This document shows, in pieces, positions 25,869 to 34,945 of a stretch of DNA of 64,000 nt. Numbering within the stretch: position 1 is the stretch's first letter; every line of letters begins with the position of its first letter. The stretch is taken from positions 24,330-88,329 of the forward strand of contig CACYNO010000006.1 in NCBI GenBank assembly GCA_902775895.1. The letters run 5' to 3'. Both the position numbers and the translations under genes were made by a program. This stretch comes from an uncultured Lachnospiraceae bacterium. GTDB taxonomy: Bacteria; Bacillota; Clostridia; Lachnospirales; Lachnospiraceae. The notes under the pieces were generated by a model that was not told the origin of the DNA, ran no database searches, and was given only the letters and a program-made list of their open reading frames with translations.

Positions 25869-26627
25869 TCAGACAAAGGGGTTTACATACCCGCAATCCT
25901 CTATCTTTGTCTTAACGTCATAAACATCCTTTACCGTCTCCGCCGTGATCACATCACGGGAGCTCCCTTCTTTTACTATGTTGCCGTCCTTCATGATGAC
26001 AACGTAGTCTGCATAGTGCAGTGCCATGTTCAGGTCATGGACTACCATGGCAACACTCTTTCCTTCTTCGTCAACTATCCTTCTTCCCAGGTTCATGATC
26101 TCCAGCTCGTTCTTTATATCAAGGTTGCTGGTAGGCTCGTCAAAAAGATACATCTCGCTTTTTTGCATAAGTGCCCTTGCAACAAGAACCTTCTGCTTCT
26201 GACCTCCGGAAAGTTCTCCGTAATTCTTTTCCGAGAGATCTGATATATGCAGCTTTTCCAACACTTCGGCAACGGCCTGTATATCTTCATCCCTGACGCT
26301 CCAGCCTATGAACTGTCTTCTTCCCAAAAGCACGAACTCCATAACCGTCCCCACCAGTCTCGCATTTGAAAACTGGGGAACGTACCCTATCATCTTCGCG
26401 ATCTCGTGCCTTGAGTATTCATTTATTGACTTATCGTCAAACAGTATGTCTCCGGAGGAAGGTATATTTATCTTGTTAATGCATTTTGCAAGTGTGGTCT
26501 TACCGCAGCCGTTAGGACCCAGTATGGCCGTCATGCTGTTTTCATGAAACTCGCAGTTTATACCGTGCAGGATCTCTCTGCCTTTTTTCCCGTAAGCAAA
26601 ACAAAGGTCTGATATCTTTACTTTCAT
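25869..26627 (-). CDS. Iron-complex/cobalamin-type importer ATP-binding protein (FecE/BtuD-like)
   Basis: A 252-residue ATPase of the FecE/FhuC/BtuD class: Walker A GPNGCGKTTLAK (about 37-48), MIGYVPQFSNARLVG at the Q-loop, signature LSGGQKQKV, Walker B MYLFDEPTSNLD and MVVHDLNMAL with the switch His. It overlaps the permease gene by 4 bases, so the two are surely partners. Such importers carry haem, siderophores, cobalamin or other metal chelates. The chelatase context favours a tetrapyrrole. Confidence 0.94.
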   Translation of the reverse strand: MKVKISDLCFAYGKKGREILHGINCEFHENSMTAILGPNGCGKTTLAKCINKINIPSSGDILFDDKSINEYSRHEIAKMIGYVPQFSNARLVGTVMEFVLLGRRQFIGWSVRDEDIQAVAEVLEKLHISDLSEKNYGELSGGQKQKVLVARALMQKSEMYLFDEPTSNLDIKNELEIMNLGRRIVDEEGKSVAMVVHDLNMALHYADYVVIMKDGNIVKEGSSRDVITAETVKDVYDVKTKIEDCGYVNPFV

Positions 26628-27685
26628 ACGTTTTTGTTCCTCCTGAGTACAAGAAATATGTAAAAAGGAACACCCACCAGAGAGGTTATTATTCCCACGG
26701 GAAGCTCTGCGGGAGCGATCACTATCTTTGCAAGGGTATCCGCCGCAAGGAGCAGCAGTCCTCCGAAAAGGGCCGATACGGGTATGCAGTACCTGTAATC
26801 ATTTCCCACTATCATCCTTGTGATATGGGGTGCCACCAGCCCCACAAAGCCTATTACTCCCGTAAAGGATACGGTCACACCCGTAAGAACTGTAGTCATG
26901 ATAAATGTCACCGTCTGTATCCTTTTGAAGTTCACTCCCAGGGCTGAAGCCTCCTCCCTTCCCAGGGTCATGATATTTAAGTCCCACGCCAGTATAAGAG
27001 ATATGATAAAACATGCCGCCAGAGTCCCTATCATTATATAGACCTCATACCATCTGGTATTGGCTACGCTTCCCATCTGCCAGTACACCAGATCCGGTAA
27101 AGAGTCCGTATGAACGATGTACTTTATAAGAGACACAAGTGAAGCAAACAGATATCCTATGGCAACACCTGTAAGCACAAGGGTCTTTGTGGACTGCCCT
27201 CCGAATTTAGCGATGATAAAAACTATGAGCATGGCCAGTACGGAAAATGCAAAAGCAAGTACCGGAGTCAGTATGGGCTGTATTATCACGGAAGCGATCC
27301 CCGTGCATGATACTATGGCGATACACGCACCGAAGGATGCCGCATTGGATATTCCCAGGGTATAAGGTGATACAAGAGGATTCTGGAATATACCCTGCAT
27401 GAGAAGACCTGACAGAGCGAGAGAAGCTCCCGCCACCATCCCTGCTATAACTCTCGGAACTCTTATATCCAGTGCAATGTACCTTTCGGCAGTTGTTACG
27501 TTCTCACTTCCCGTAAAGAAATCACCTATGGCCTGAAAGACTTTTCCAAGTCCCAGGTCTGACCCTCCTACGGACATGCCCCATATAAATACTCCTGCAA
27601 GTCCCAGAGCTAAAAGTATTATTATCCTTACTTTCTTTCCTGTAAGCTTTCTGTAATCAGCTGCAATCTGTTCTTTATTTTTCAT
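26624..27685 (-). CDS. FecCD/BtuC-type importer permease
   Basis: A 353-residue permease with about ten spans. Family signatures are LDIRVPRVIAGMVAGASLAL, GLLMQGIFQNPLVSPYTLGI, ALGVNFKRIQTV and VSFTGVIGFVGLVAPHITRM. It forms the membrane channel for a binding-protein-dependent metal-chelate importer. The tandem binding protein gene lies 18 bases upstream and the ATPase overlaps downstream. No second permease gene exists, so it should act as a homodimer. Confidence 0.95.
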   Translation of the reverse strand: MKNKEQIAADYRKLTGKKVRIIILLALGLAGVFIWGMSVGGSDLGLGKVFQAIGDFFTGSENVTTAERYIALDIRVPRVIAGMVAGASLALSGLLMQGIFQNPLVSPYTLGISNAASFGACIAIVSCTGIASVIIQPILTPVLAFAFSVLAMLIVFIIAKFGGQSTKTLVLTGVAIGYLFASLVSLIKYIVHTDSLPDLVYWQMGSVANTRWYEVYIMIGTLAACFIISLILAWDLNIMTLGREEASALGVNFKRIQTVTFIMTTVLTGVTVSFTGVIGFVGLVAPHITRMIVGNDYRYCIPVSALFGGLLLLAADTLAKIVIAPAELPVGIITSLVGVPFYIFLVLRRNKNV

Positions 27686-27703
27686 TGTTATCGGGTTTTC
27701 CTT

Positions 27704-30067
27704 TTAATTTAGATTCTGATGTGTATATCTCCAGGTTCCCGTAAGATCCGAACCCCAGTATTTTTTGTAGAAGTTTCTTGTATAAGCGTCTACATCAATG
27801 TCCGCAAACTTCTCAGGATATGCTACCTTTGCCAGCATAAGCGGTGCTACTGCGCATCCGAATGCAGTTGTACCTACTGATGAGTTCAGGATTATCACCT
27901 TGCTGTTCTTCACGGCTGATATCTCACTCCATCCCGGTCTTGCAGCAAGCTCGTTATACTTTGCACTTGCAGCGCTGTAGTTGTTGATGGTCTTTCCTAA
28001 GATATTCTTTGTTCCCGACACCATCTTTACGATAACCTGGGGATCCTTCTGGATTATCCACTCATCGCTGATTGTGGGATATGCACCGCCTGCTGATGAT
28101 GTATATACGTTATAAAGGTTTGCGAGAGATATGATCTCATTACCGCCTGATCCGTCAGACACCGATGTGTAGTCCGTATATCCTTCCCAGTAGCATCTGA
28201 GCTTGGATACGGATCTTGTCCTGCTTGAGATAAGATTCTGGATCTCGTTAAGATCCTTTACATACTCATTTGCCATGCTCTCGTTTCCGAGTATCTTTCC
28301 GAGAGTAACTATCTCTTGTTCTATCTCACTGGGAACATAGAAGTTCAGACTTACAACGGTGATACCTGCTTTGCGGACCTTCTCCATCGCTTCCTGACCG
28401 TAATCGGCATAAGCAAATACCACGTCCGGGTTTGCCTGGATTATGGCTTCGGCGTTTGGCTCGTTCCATTTACCGAAAGTCTTCTTTCCGCTGAGTTCCG
28501 GGAAATCTGCAGATGTGGCAAGGGATTCGGCAACACCTATTACTGTGTTCTGACCACCCATTATCTTTATCATCTCGTATACACTTGAGTTGAATACGAT
28601 ACATGACTTGATACCCGAATTACCGTCCTGCTTATCGACAGTGATCTTTTCTCCTACGGAATCCTTTACCTGTTCTTTGTCTTTTGTGGTAGACACATCA
28701 TTTTGCTTGGCTTCACCTGAATTGGATTTTGTATTTTCTTTGTTTGCCTGAGCAGCGTTATTTGTTGTTCCTCCCACTTTGTTAATGAGATTCAATCTGC
28801 TGTCACCGGCTGAAGCAACTGTACTTCCCGAGGAAGAAACAAGTGAATTTCTGAGAACACTTCCCGTAGGTGTGGAGCTTGTCGAAAGACCTGCTAACAA
28901 TGAGGTTCCTTCACTTCCGCTTGTCAGCGTATTAGCAGCCGCATTCTCCTCGGCTGAAACATCACCTGCATATGCAAGCGAACCTTTGAAGTCGGAACCG
29001 CTCCAGTACTTGTTCAGGAACTCATTTAAATAATTTCCGGGAACCACATCCTGCATCTTGTCGGGATGTGCCATCTTTGCGATATAGAGAGGTGCAAAAG
29101 CGCTTCCCAAAGGAGTGTTCGTGATCCTGTCAGACAGTACGATTATCTTGTTGTCCTTCACTGCAGATACTCCGTCAAGACCGCTTCTCTTTTTGATCTC
29201 CTCCACCATTCCCTCGGCGTCTTTAAGATCTCCTTTTTCAAGAGTAAGTACGTTTTTATCGTAGTCTGTCACCTTTACGATAACTGCCGGATCCTGTCCT
29301 GCGATAAATGCCGCATCCGTCTTAACCTCTGATTCAGTCTTGTCTGAAGTTATGCTCTTTGCCGCAGCCACTTTCAGGATCCTGTTTTCGTTTCCGTCTT
29401 TGTTTACGGAAGTGTATTCATCGTTTTTCTCCCAGTAAACCTTTGTCTCGCCCTCGCCTGCTGTCTTCTCGGCAACCATAGACTTGATATTTTCCATGTC
29501 GGTTACAAACTCATCAGCCTTGTCATATGCATTAAACAAAAGTCCCAGTTTTGCAGTCTCTTCCACTGCGGTATCAGTATTGTTCAAGTCAAGACAGACT
29601 ACCTTGATGCCTGCTTCAGTAAGCTTTGCATAATCATTTGAATCTTTAAATGCAGCGCTTGCGATAACAGCCCCCGGTGCTGCCGCTATGATATTTTCCG
29701 TATCAGGTGCGCTTTCCGTGCCGTATCTTTTCATGTCATTTACTTTTGCGGGATACTTTGTATCATTGCTCACGCCCGTCAGGACACTGTCCTTTCCCAG
29801 AGCCGTAAGCATGTCGGCAGCGTTTTGGTTAAGAGCTATAACGCTGTCTGTATCAAGTGGTATCTCAAACTCGTTTCCTGCTGAGTCCCTGATAGTTTCT
29901 TTTCCTGTGCCCTCGTTTCCTTCTGTCTGTGTTCCTCCTGCGGCCACGGTCTCTGCCACGGTCTTTGAACCATTATTCGCACCCGTTGCCACAAATCCGA
30001 TAAGAAATGCCACCGCTGCCACAAGTGCGATTATGGCAGTCATCATCCCTTTGAATCCTTTGCTCAT
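27704..30067 (-). CDS. Tandem (two-domain) substrate-binding protein of a metal-chelate ABC importer
   Basis: A 787-residue protein with two BtuF/FepB-like binding domains in one chain. Residues about 8-28 are hydrophobic, but there is no lipobox Cys, so it is either membrane-anchored by the uncleaved segment or released. Domain one (about 60-370) starts IRDSAGNEFEIPLDTDSVIA. A low-complexity linker rich in Ser, Thr, Asn and Lys covers about 385-490. Domain two (about 495-785) holds IKIMGGQNTVIGVAES and NAEAIIQANPDVVFAYAD. Both domains repeat the NADML/PDTENIIAAAPG logic of the family. It is about twice the usual length. It could present two ligands, or hand a bulky ligand from one domain to the other. 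Confidence 0.9.
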   Translation of the reverse strand: MSKGFKGMMTAIIALVAAVAFLIGFVATGANNGSKTVAETVAAGGTQTEGNEGTGKETIRDSAGNEFEIPLDTDSVIALNQNAADMLTALGKDSVLTGVSNDTKYPAKVNDMKRYGTESAPDTENIIAAAPGAVIASAAFKDSNDYAKLTEAGIKVVCLDLNNTDTAVEETAKLGLLFNAYDKADEFVTDMENIKSMVAEKTAGEGETKVYWEKNDEYTSVNKDGNENRILKVAAAKSITSDKTESEVKTDAAFIAGQDPAVIVKVTDYDKNVLTLEKGDLKDAEGMVEEIKKRSGLDGVSAVKDNKIIVLSDRITNTPLGSAFAPLYIAKMAHPDKMQDVVPGNYLNEFLNKYWSGSDFKGSLAYAGDVSAEENAAANTLTSGSEGTSLLAGLSTSSTPTGSVLRNSLVSSSGSTVASAGDSRLNLINKVGGTTNNAAQANKENTKSNSGEAKQNDVSTTKDKEQVKDSVGEKITVDKQDGNSGIKSCIVFNSSVYEMIKIMGGQNTVIGVAESLATSADFPELSGKKTFGKWNEPNAEAIIQANPDVVFAYADYGQEAMEKVRKAGITVVSLNFYVPSEIEQEIVTLGKILGNESMANEYVKDLNEIQNLISSRTRSVSKLRCYWEGYTDYTSVSDGSGGNEIISLANLYNVYTSSAGGAYPTISDEWIIQKDPQVIVKMVSGTKNILGKTINNYSAASAKYNELAARPGWSEISAVKNSKVIILNSSVGTTAFGCAVAPLMLAKVAYPEKFADIDVDAYTRNFYKKYWGSDLTGTWRYTHQNLN

Positions 30068-30083
30068 ATTTTTTACCTCTTTT

Positions 30084-33000
30084 CTATTTAAGCATCTGCT
30101 GCATGTGCTTTAAGTGTTCTTTCATTCCGTTTAGTTCTTCTATTCCCTGAACGTCTATGGAACCTCCCTGGAAATCTCCGCTTCCGTCTCCGGAGGTTTC
30201 CTCAAGTATTCCCTCCAGTTCCAGATAACTGTCTTCAAGAAGCTCTTCAAGTCCTTCTGCAGGCTGCCAGAGTCCTCTTTTGTTAGCCTCTATGAGACGT
30301 CTTTCTATCTCTTCCAGAGCCCAGGGGTTATTCTTCTTAAAGAATTCATAATTTTCCGTGTTCTCGATATAAGTCTTTGTTATCTCATCAAACACCCAGT
30401 CGCCCACCTCATCCGTGGTGGCTTCCCAGCCGTATATCCTGCCGATATTCTTGCTTATATCACCGGCGCCCTTGTATCCGTGCTCTTTCATGCCTTCTAT
30501 CCATTTCGGATTGAACAGCTTTGCCTGAGCTACACGGTTTATCTCCTCTGCAAGGGTCCTTACGCCGATATTTCCGGCCTCTCTTGAGTCGCCGTAATAT
30601 GCCTTTACGTCTTTTCCGGAAAGCTCTCTTGCCGCTGCCGTCATGCCTCCCTGGGTACCGAAATATGCACAACACCCCAAAAGATCATGCTCATCTGTCA
30701 TCACCTTGTTATAAGTGATATCCACTGTCTTCAGGCTGTTCTGAAGCCCCTTATAGGCCTCCTTTCCGTAACCGTTTGCACCGTAGGAGTATCCGTTGAA
30801 AAATGTAAAGACATCCACCATTTCCGAACGGTCCTTCCATGCGGAAGCATATACCTGCAGGGACACGCCGTTCAGATAAGTTCCCGGTTTGGCACCGAAT
30901 ATCCTTGCCATGGCTGATTCCTCATCCATGCCTGAGTCTAAATTCTCAAGCATGTGTTTCCTGACATAATTGTCATCGGGTGATTCGTCAAGACGGGCTA
31001 CAGCCCTTACTGCCTTGTCAAGTATATCCATTCGGTCGCTGAAATTATCTCTGAGTATCCCTGAGATCTTTACGGATATATCTATCCTTGGTCTTTTCAA
31101 CTCCTCAAGGGGTATGATCTCAAAACCTTTCACCTTGCCGTTGGCAAGCCACTTAGGTCTTACACCCATGAACCACATGAGCTGTCCCATACCTTCTCCT
31201 CCGCTCCAGAGGATGTCGTTGCTCATCCAGTAGATACCGAAGGTCTCGGGATATCTCTTTTCTTCTTCAATAAACTTATCAATGACCGCATCTGCGAGCC
31301 TCTGTCCCACGACCCAGGCCGCTCTTGTGGGTACCGTGGAAGGATCCAGGGTGTACATGTTGCTTCCCGTGGGGATCACATCGTCCCTTCCTCTTGTCAC
31401 CGCACCTCCGGGTCCCGGTCTTACATAATCTCCGCTTGCCGCTCCCAGGAGGTTTTCGATCTCTGTGGAATCCTCCACCCTTGCGTTCAGATCAAGAACT
31501 CTTTGCCTGAACTCCTCCAGTTCGTTTAAAGCTTCTTCGCTTTCGATCAGGTACTCTCCGGTATCGTCTATAAATGAATCTATAGTCTCTCCTGTTATAA
31601 ACCTTTCCGTTACCGCACGGCCGATGGCGTCCATATCCTCCAGCACCGCCCCTGCCGTCTTTTTATATTTTGAAATAAATATTTTCTGATTTTTTATCAG
31701 GTAGTCAAAGTCCAGTCCGTAAAGCGCGCATACACGCTTTCTCAGACCCGGCTTTTCCAGTCCCTCATATCTTAGTATTCCGTACAACAGATCTGTCCGT
31801 TTTTCACCTGAGGGGATCTCCCCGAATATGTGCATCCCGTTCTGGATCTGTGTATTTCGGATAGTCTCTAAAATACCATGAGTTTCGAAAATAATCCCGT
31901 CAATATTATCATGCCTTATCTCTGTCTTAATCTGATCCTTCAGAGTGCTCCCGTTTATACGGTCAATTATCTGGTGTACGAACTGATGGGCCTGGGCTCC
32001 GTCTGCCAGCTTCGCCGCCTCATACTGCTCAACCAGCTGGTCTATCTGCTCCAGCTCCTCGTAAAGCCCGCTTCCTGTATACACCGCCTGCATATAGTCC
32101 ACTATGGTGGCAAGACCTCTTCTTTTTGCGATGGTCCCCTCCGGTGGATTGTCTGCATTATATGCGTAAAGGAAAGGCACATCTCCCGTACATATATCAG
32201 GAAAACATGATGCTGAAAGCCCTGTTCCTTTACCGGGCAAAAACTCTAAGTTACCGTGAGTTCCCACATGTACTATAAAGTCCGCATTGTATATATGCTC
32301 AAAATATTTATATGTGGCTATGTACTGATGTGTTGGCGGACAGTGGGGATCGTGCAGTATCTTACAGACCGTTCCGTCGCATCTTGCACCGGCACACCCC
32401 CGCTTGGGCTGTACGCATACAAGTGCGTTCCCGTAGGATACTCCCGTGATACATATCTTTCCCTCATGCACCATGGCCGGCGGTATACCGTCCATCTCCT
32501 CACCCGGGGGCTTTCCCCAGTTTTCCGTAACCGACTCTCTTGCATCTTCCGGTATCCTGTTAAAGAAAGACTCATATTCTTCTTTACTCATCTGATAAAG
32601 GGTTCCCCCTTTATCAACGATCTCTCCCACGGTGGTCCAGCGGAAATCCGATATGGCCTTTTTTTCCATTATGGTGTTTATCAGCTCTTCGCCGTTTTCC
32701 GGGATACCTTTAAGGTCAAAGCCTGCCTCGGACATGCGCTTCAGAATACCTGCCACACTCTCGAGAGAATCAAGCTTCGCGCCTCCTCCCACAGTGGCTT
32801 CCACCGAAGCACAGGGGTTGTTATTTAAGACAAAGACACATTTTTTCTCTGAATTAGGCTTCTTGGAAAGCTGTGCCCATTTGATCACCCTTCCGGTGAG
32901 TCTTTCTATCCTGTCGGCTATGGGATATCTGTTCTCATCTTCTCCCTCGCCTTTACCTCCGATAAAGATGGGCTCTATGGCTCCCTCCAGCTCCGGGAGA

Positions 33001-33899
33001 GCTATGCTCCAGCCCACATCTTTGACCGTACCGTCCTTGCTTTCTTCCCATTCTTTTATGGTGGTGTTGTATGAACAGACAGGCTTGAACACGGGACAGT
33101 TAAGTCTTTTTAACAGGTCTTTGGAATCGCTGTCACCCCGTCCGTTTATGAAAAATCCCGTAAGCTTTATCAGGGCATCGGGAATGGCCTTTCCGTTTTT
33201 TTCAAACATGAAGTGTTCTATAGCCCATGCTGCACCCTTTGCACCCAGGGATGGTTCCGGCCAAGAATATGTATAAACCGGAAGCGTATCAAATCCTTTC
33301 TCTTCAATGGATCTTATGATCTCTTTTTCCACAGCCAAGTCGTTGTTTATCTTGCTTCCCCTTGCTATAAGAAGGGCTATCACTCCTTTCCCCGACGGCG
33401 GATGCTCATGGAAATATTCTTCAGGACTTGTATATTCCCGTTCCGGTTCGTCGGGGCGGAATATCCCTTCCCAGGGCGTCTGTACCGGTTCGTCATATTC
33501 TACGGATGTGTCCCCTGCAATATACGCCGTGTACTTTAAAAGGTTTAAAAGATTCTCACTTCCGTTGTATGTGTAATAGTCATTACACTTTGCGGAAAAC
33601 TCAAGAGTCTCCTTGTCCCGTATATATTCAGTGGCATTGGCTCCGATGTAAACCTTCCTGACATCCTTGTCTTCAATATACGAAAACACATCGTCCCATA
33701 TACTGTCTCCGGATGTCACATTCAGCAAAAGGATGTCAGAGGAGTCAATGTCTTTGCAAAGCTCTTCGAAGCTTTCCTTCTCCTCGTCAAGGTCTCTTCC
33801 CGAATAAACCCTGACATTTACTTCACTTTTAAGCTGTCTGCCTGCCGCCCTAAGCCTTGAAGCGGTGGTGTGCCATACTATGGCAGTAATCTTTTTCAT
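30084..33899 (-). CDS. CobN / magnesium-chelatase H-type large chelatase subunit
   Basis: The 1271-residue large subunit binds the tetrapyrrole and carries out metal insertion or, in HmuS-type relatives, removal. The HVGTHGNLEFLPGKGTGLS block (about 540-560) and the CVQPKRGCAGARCDG and GTQGGMTAAARELSGKDVKA regions are CobN/BchH hallmarks. It has no signal peptide or membrane tail. It overlaps chelatase I by 4 bases and precedes the importer genes by 16. No cob/cbi, bch or F430 genes are in the window. Cobaltochelatase, magnesium chelatase or nickel chelatase roles cannot be excluded, but dechelation of imported haem-like compounds fits the context best. Confidence 0.9.
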   Translation of the reverse strand: MKKITAIVWHTTASRLRAAGRQLKSEVNVRVYSGRDLDEEKESFEELCKDIDSSDILLLNVTSGDSIWDDVFSYIEDKDVRKVYIGANATEYIRDKETLEFSAKCNDYYTYNGSENLLNLLKYTAYIAGDTSVEYDEPVQTPWEGIFRPDEPEREYTSPEEYFHEHPPSGKGVIALLIARGSKINNDLAVEKEIIRSIEEKGFDTLPVYTYSWPEPSLGAKGAAWAIEHFMFEKNGKAIPDALIKLTGFFINGRGDSDSKDLLKRLNCPVFKPVCSYNTTIKEWEESKDGTVKDVGWSIALPELEGAIEPIFIGGKGEGEDENRYPIADRIERLTGRVIKWAQLSKKPNSEKKCVFVLNNNPCASVEATVGGGAKLDSLESVAGILKRMSEAGFDLKGIPENGEELINTIMEKKAISDFRWTTVGEIVDKGGTLYQMSKEEYESFFNRIPEDARESVTENWGKPPGEEMDGIPPAMVHEGKICITGVSYGNALVCVQPKRGCAGARCDGTVCKILHDPHCPPTHQYIATYKYFEHIYNADFIVHVGTHGNLEFLPGKGTGLSASCFPDICTGDVPFLYAYNADNPPEGTIAKRRGLATIVDYMQAVYTGSGLYEELEQIDQLVEQYEAAKLADGAQAHQFVHQIIDRINGSTLKDQIKTEIRHDNIDGIIFETHGILETIRNTQIQNGMHIFGEIPSGEKRTDLLYGILRYEGLEKPGLRKRVCALYGLDFDYLIKNQKIFISKYKKTAGAVLEDMDAIGRAVTERFITGETIDSFIDDTGEYLIESEEALNELEEFRQRVLDLNARVEDSTEIENLLGAASGDYVRPGPGGAVTRGRDDVIPTGSNMYTLDPSTVPTRAAWVVGQRLADAVIDKFIEEEKRYPETFGIYWMSNDILWSGGEGMGQLMWFMGVRPKWLANGKVKGFEIIPLEELKRPRIDISVKISGILRDNFSDRMDILDKAVRAVARLDESPDDNYVRKHMLENLDSGMDEESAMARIFGAKPGTYLNGVSLQVYASAWKDRSEMVDVFTFFNGYSYGANGYGKEAYKGLQNSLKTVDITYNKVMTDEHDLLGCCAYFGTQGGMTAAARELSGKDVKAYYGDSREAGNIGVRTLAEEINRVAQAKLFNPKWIEGMKEHGYKGAGDISKNIGRIYGWEATTDEVGDWVFDEITKTYIENTENYEFFKKNNPWALEEIERRLIEANKRGLWQPAEGLEELLEDSYLELEGILEETSGDGSGDFQGGSIDVQGIEELNGMKEHLKHMQQMLK

Positions 33900-34945
33900 T
33901 CACCTGCCACCTCCTTTGCGCCTATGATCTCTCCGATGACAGATGAATCAAATTCCTTTGCCTGCTCGAAAGGAAGACTCCTCATCCTGTGGAGATATAC
34001 CAGGGAAGCTGTCTTTTTTATATCCTCTATATCCACACTTGTCTTTTCGTTGAATGCGGCATAAGCTCTTGCAGCTTTCATAAGGGTTAGGTCACTGCGG
34101 TGTCCTTCTATCTCAAGGGCCACCGATACCTTTGCTATGGAAAGCAGTATCTCATCGCTTATCTCCACATCGTAAAGCCTCTGCCTTGCGCTGACGATCT
34201 TTTTTGCAAGTTCCGCGTCACTATCCTTAAACTTTTCGGAAAACTTTTCGGGATCCGCGTCATATTCATTTCTGTATTTGATTATCTTTACCCTTTCCTG
34301 AGGATCCGTGATACTGCTTATCCTTACGCTGAGACCGAATCTGTCAAGAAGCTGGGGTCTTAGTTCTCCCTCCTCCGGGTTCATGGTTCCCACGAGAATG
34401 AAAGAAGCCGGGTGGGAATAAGATATTCCTTCTCTTTCCACTGTATTAACTCCCATTGCTGCAGAATCAAGAAGAAGATCTACTATGTGATCGTCAAGGA
34501 GATTTACCTCGTCAACGTAGAGTATCCCTCTGTTGGCATCCGCAAGGATACCCGGTTCAAATCTCTTCTTTCCGTTGTGGATAGCCTCTTCCAGATCAAG
34601 GGTTCCCACCACTCTGTCTTCAGTAGCAGATACCGGAAGGTCCACCACCTTCATGCTGCGCTTTTCCGTCTCAAATACTCCGGCACCTGAGAATTTTTCC
34701 TTACACTCCTCGCACATCTTAGACTGATCCTTCGGATCACATCCGTAGCGGCATCCCTTTACCGTGCCGATCTCCGGAAGAAGTCCCGCCATGGCTCTCA
34801 CCGCCGTGGACTTTGCCGTTCCCTTTTCTCCGAATGCAAGTACACCCCCGATCTTTGGATCTATGATATTGAGTATCAGTCCCAGCTTCATGTCCTCCTG
34901 ACCTATGATCGCCGTAAACGGATACGGATAAACTCTCTTGCTCAC
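33896..34945 (-). CDS. Chelatase AAA+ motor subunit (ChlI/BchI-like)
   Basis: A 349-residue AAA+ ATPase that drives the large chelatase subunit. Walker A lies in GEKGTAKSTAVRAMAGLLP (about 38-56). A Cys-rich insert with CRYGC and CEEC (about 61-80) is typical of bacterial ChlI-like proteins and may bind zinc. Walker B GILYVDEVNLLDDHIVDLLL, sensor 1 VGTMNPEEGELRPQLLDRFG and the helical lid follow. It overlaps both neighbours by 4 bases, giving D-I-H order under one promoter. Confidence 0.95.
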   Translation of the reverse strand: MSKRVYPYPFTAIIGQEDMKLGLILNIIDPKIGGVLAFGEKGTAKSTAVRAMAGLLPEIGTVKGCRYGCDPKDQSKMCEECKEKFSGAGVFETEKRSMKVVDLPVSATEDRVVGTLDLEEAIHNGKKRFEPGILADANRGILYVDEVNLLDDHIVDLLLDSAAMGVNTVEREGISYSHPASFILVGTMNPEEGELRPQLLDRFGLSVRISSITDPQERVKIIKYRNEYDADPEKFSEKFKDSDAELAKKIVSARQRLYDVEISDEILLSIAKVSVALEIEGHRSDLTLMKAARAYAAFNEKTSVDIEDIKKTASLVYLHRMRSLPFEQAKEFDSSVIGEIIGAKEVAGE

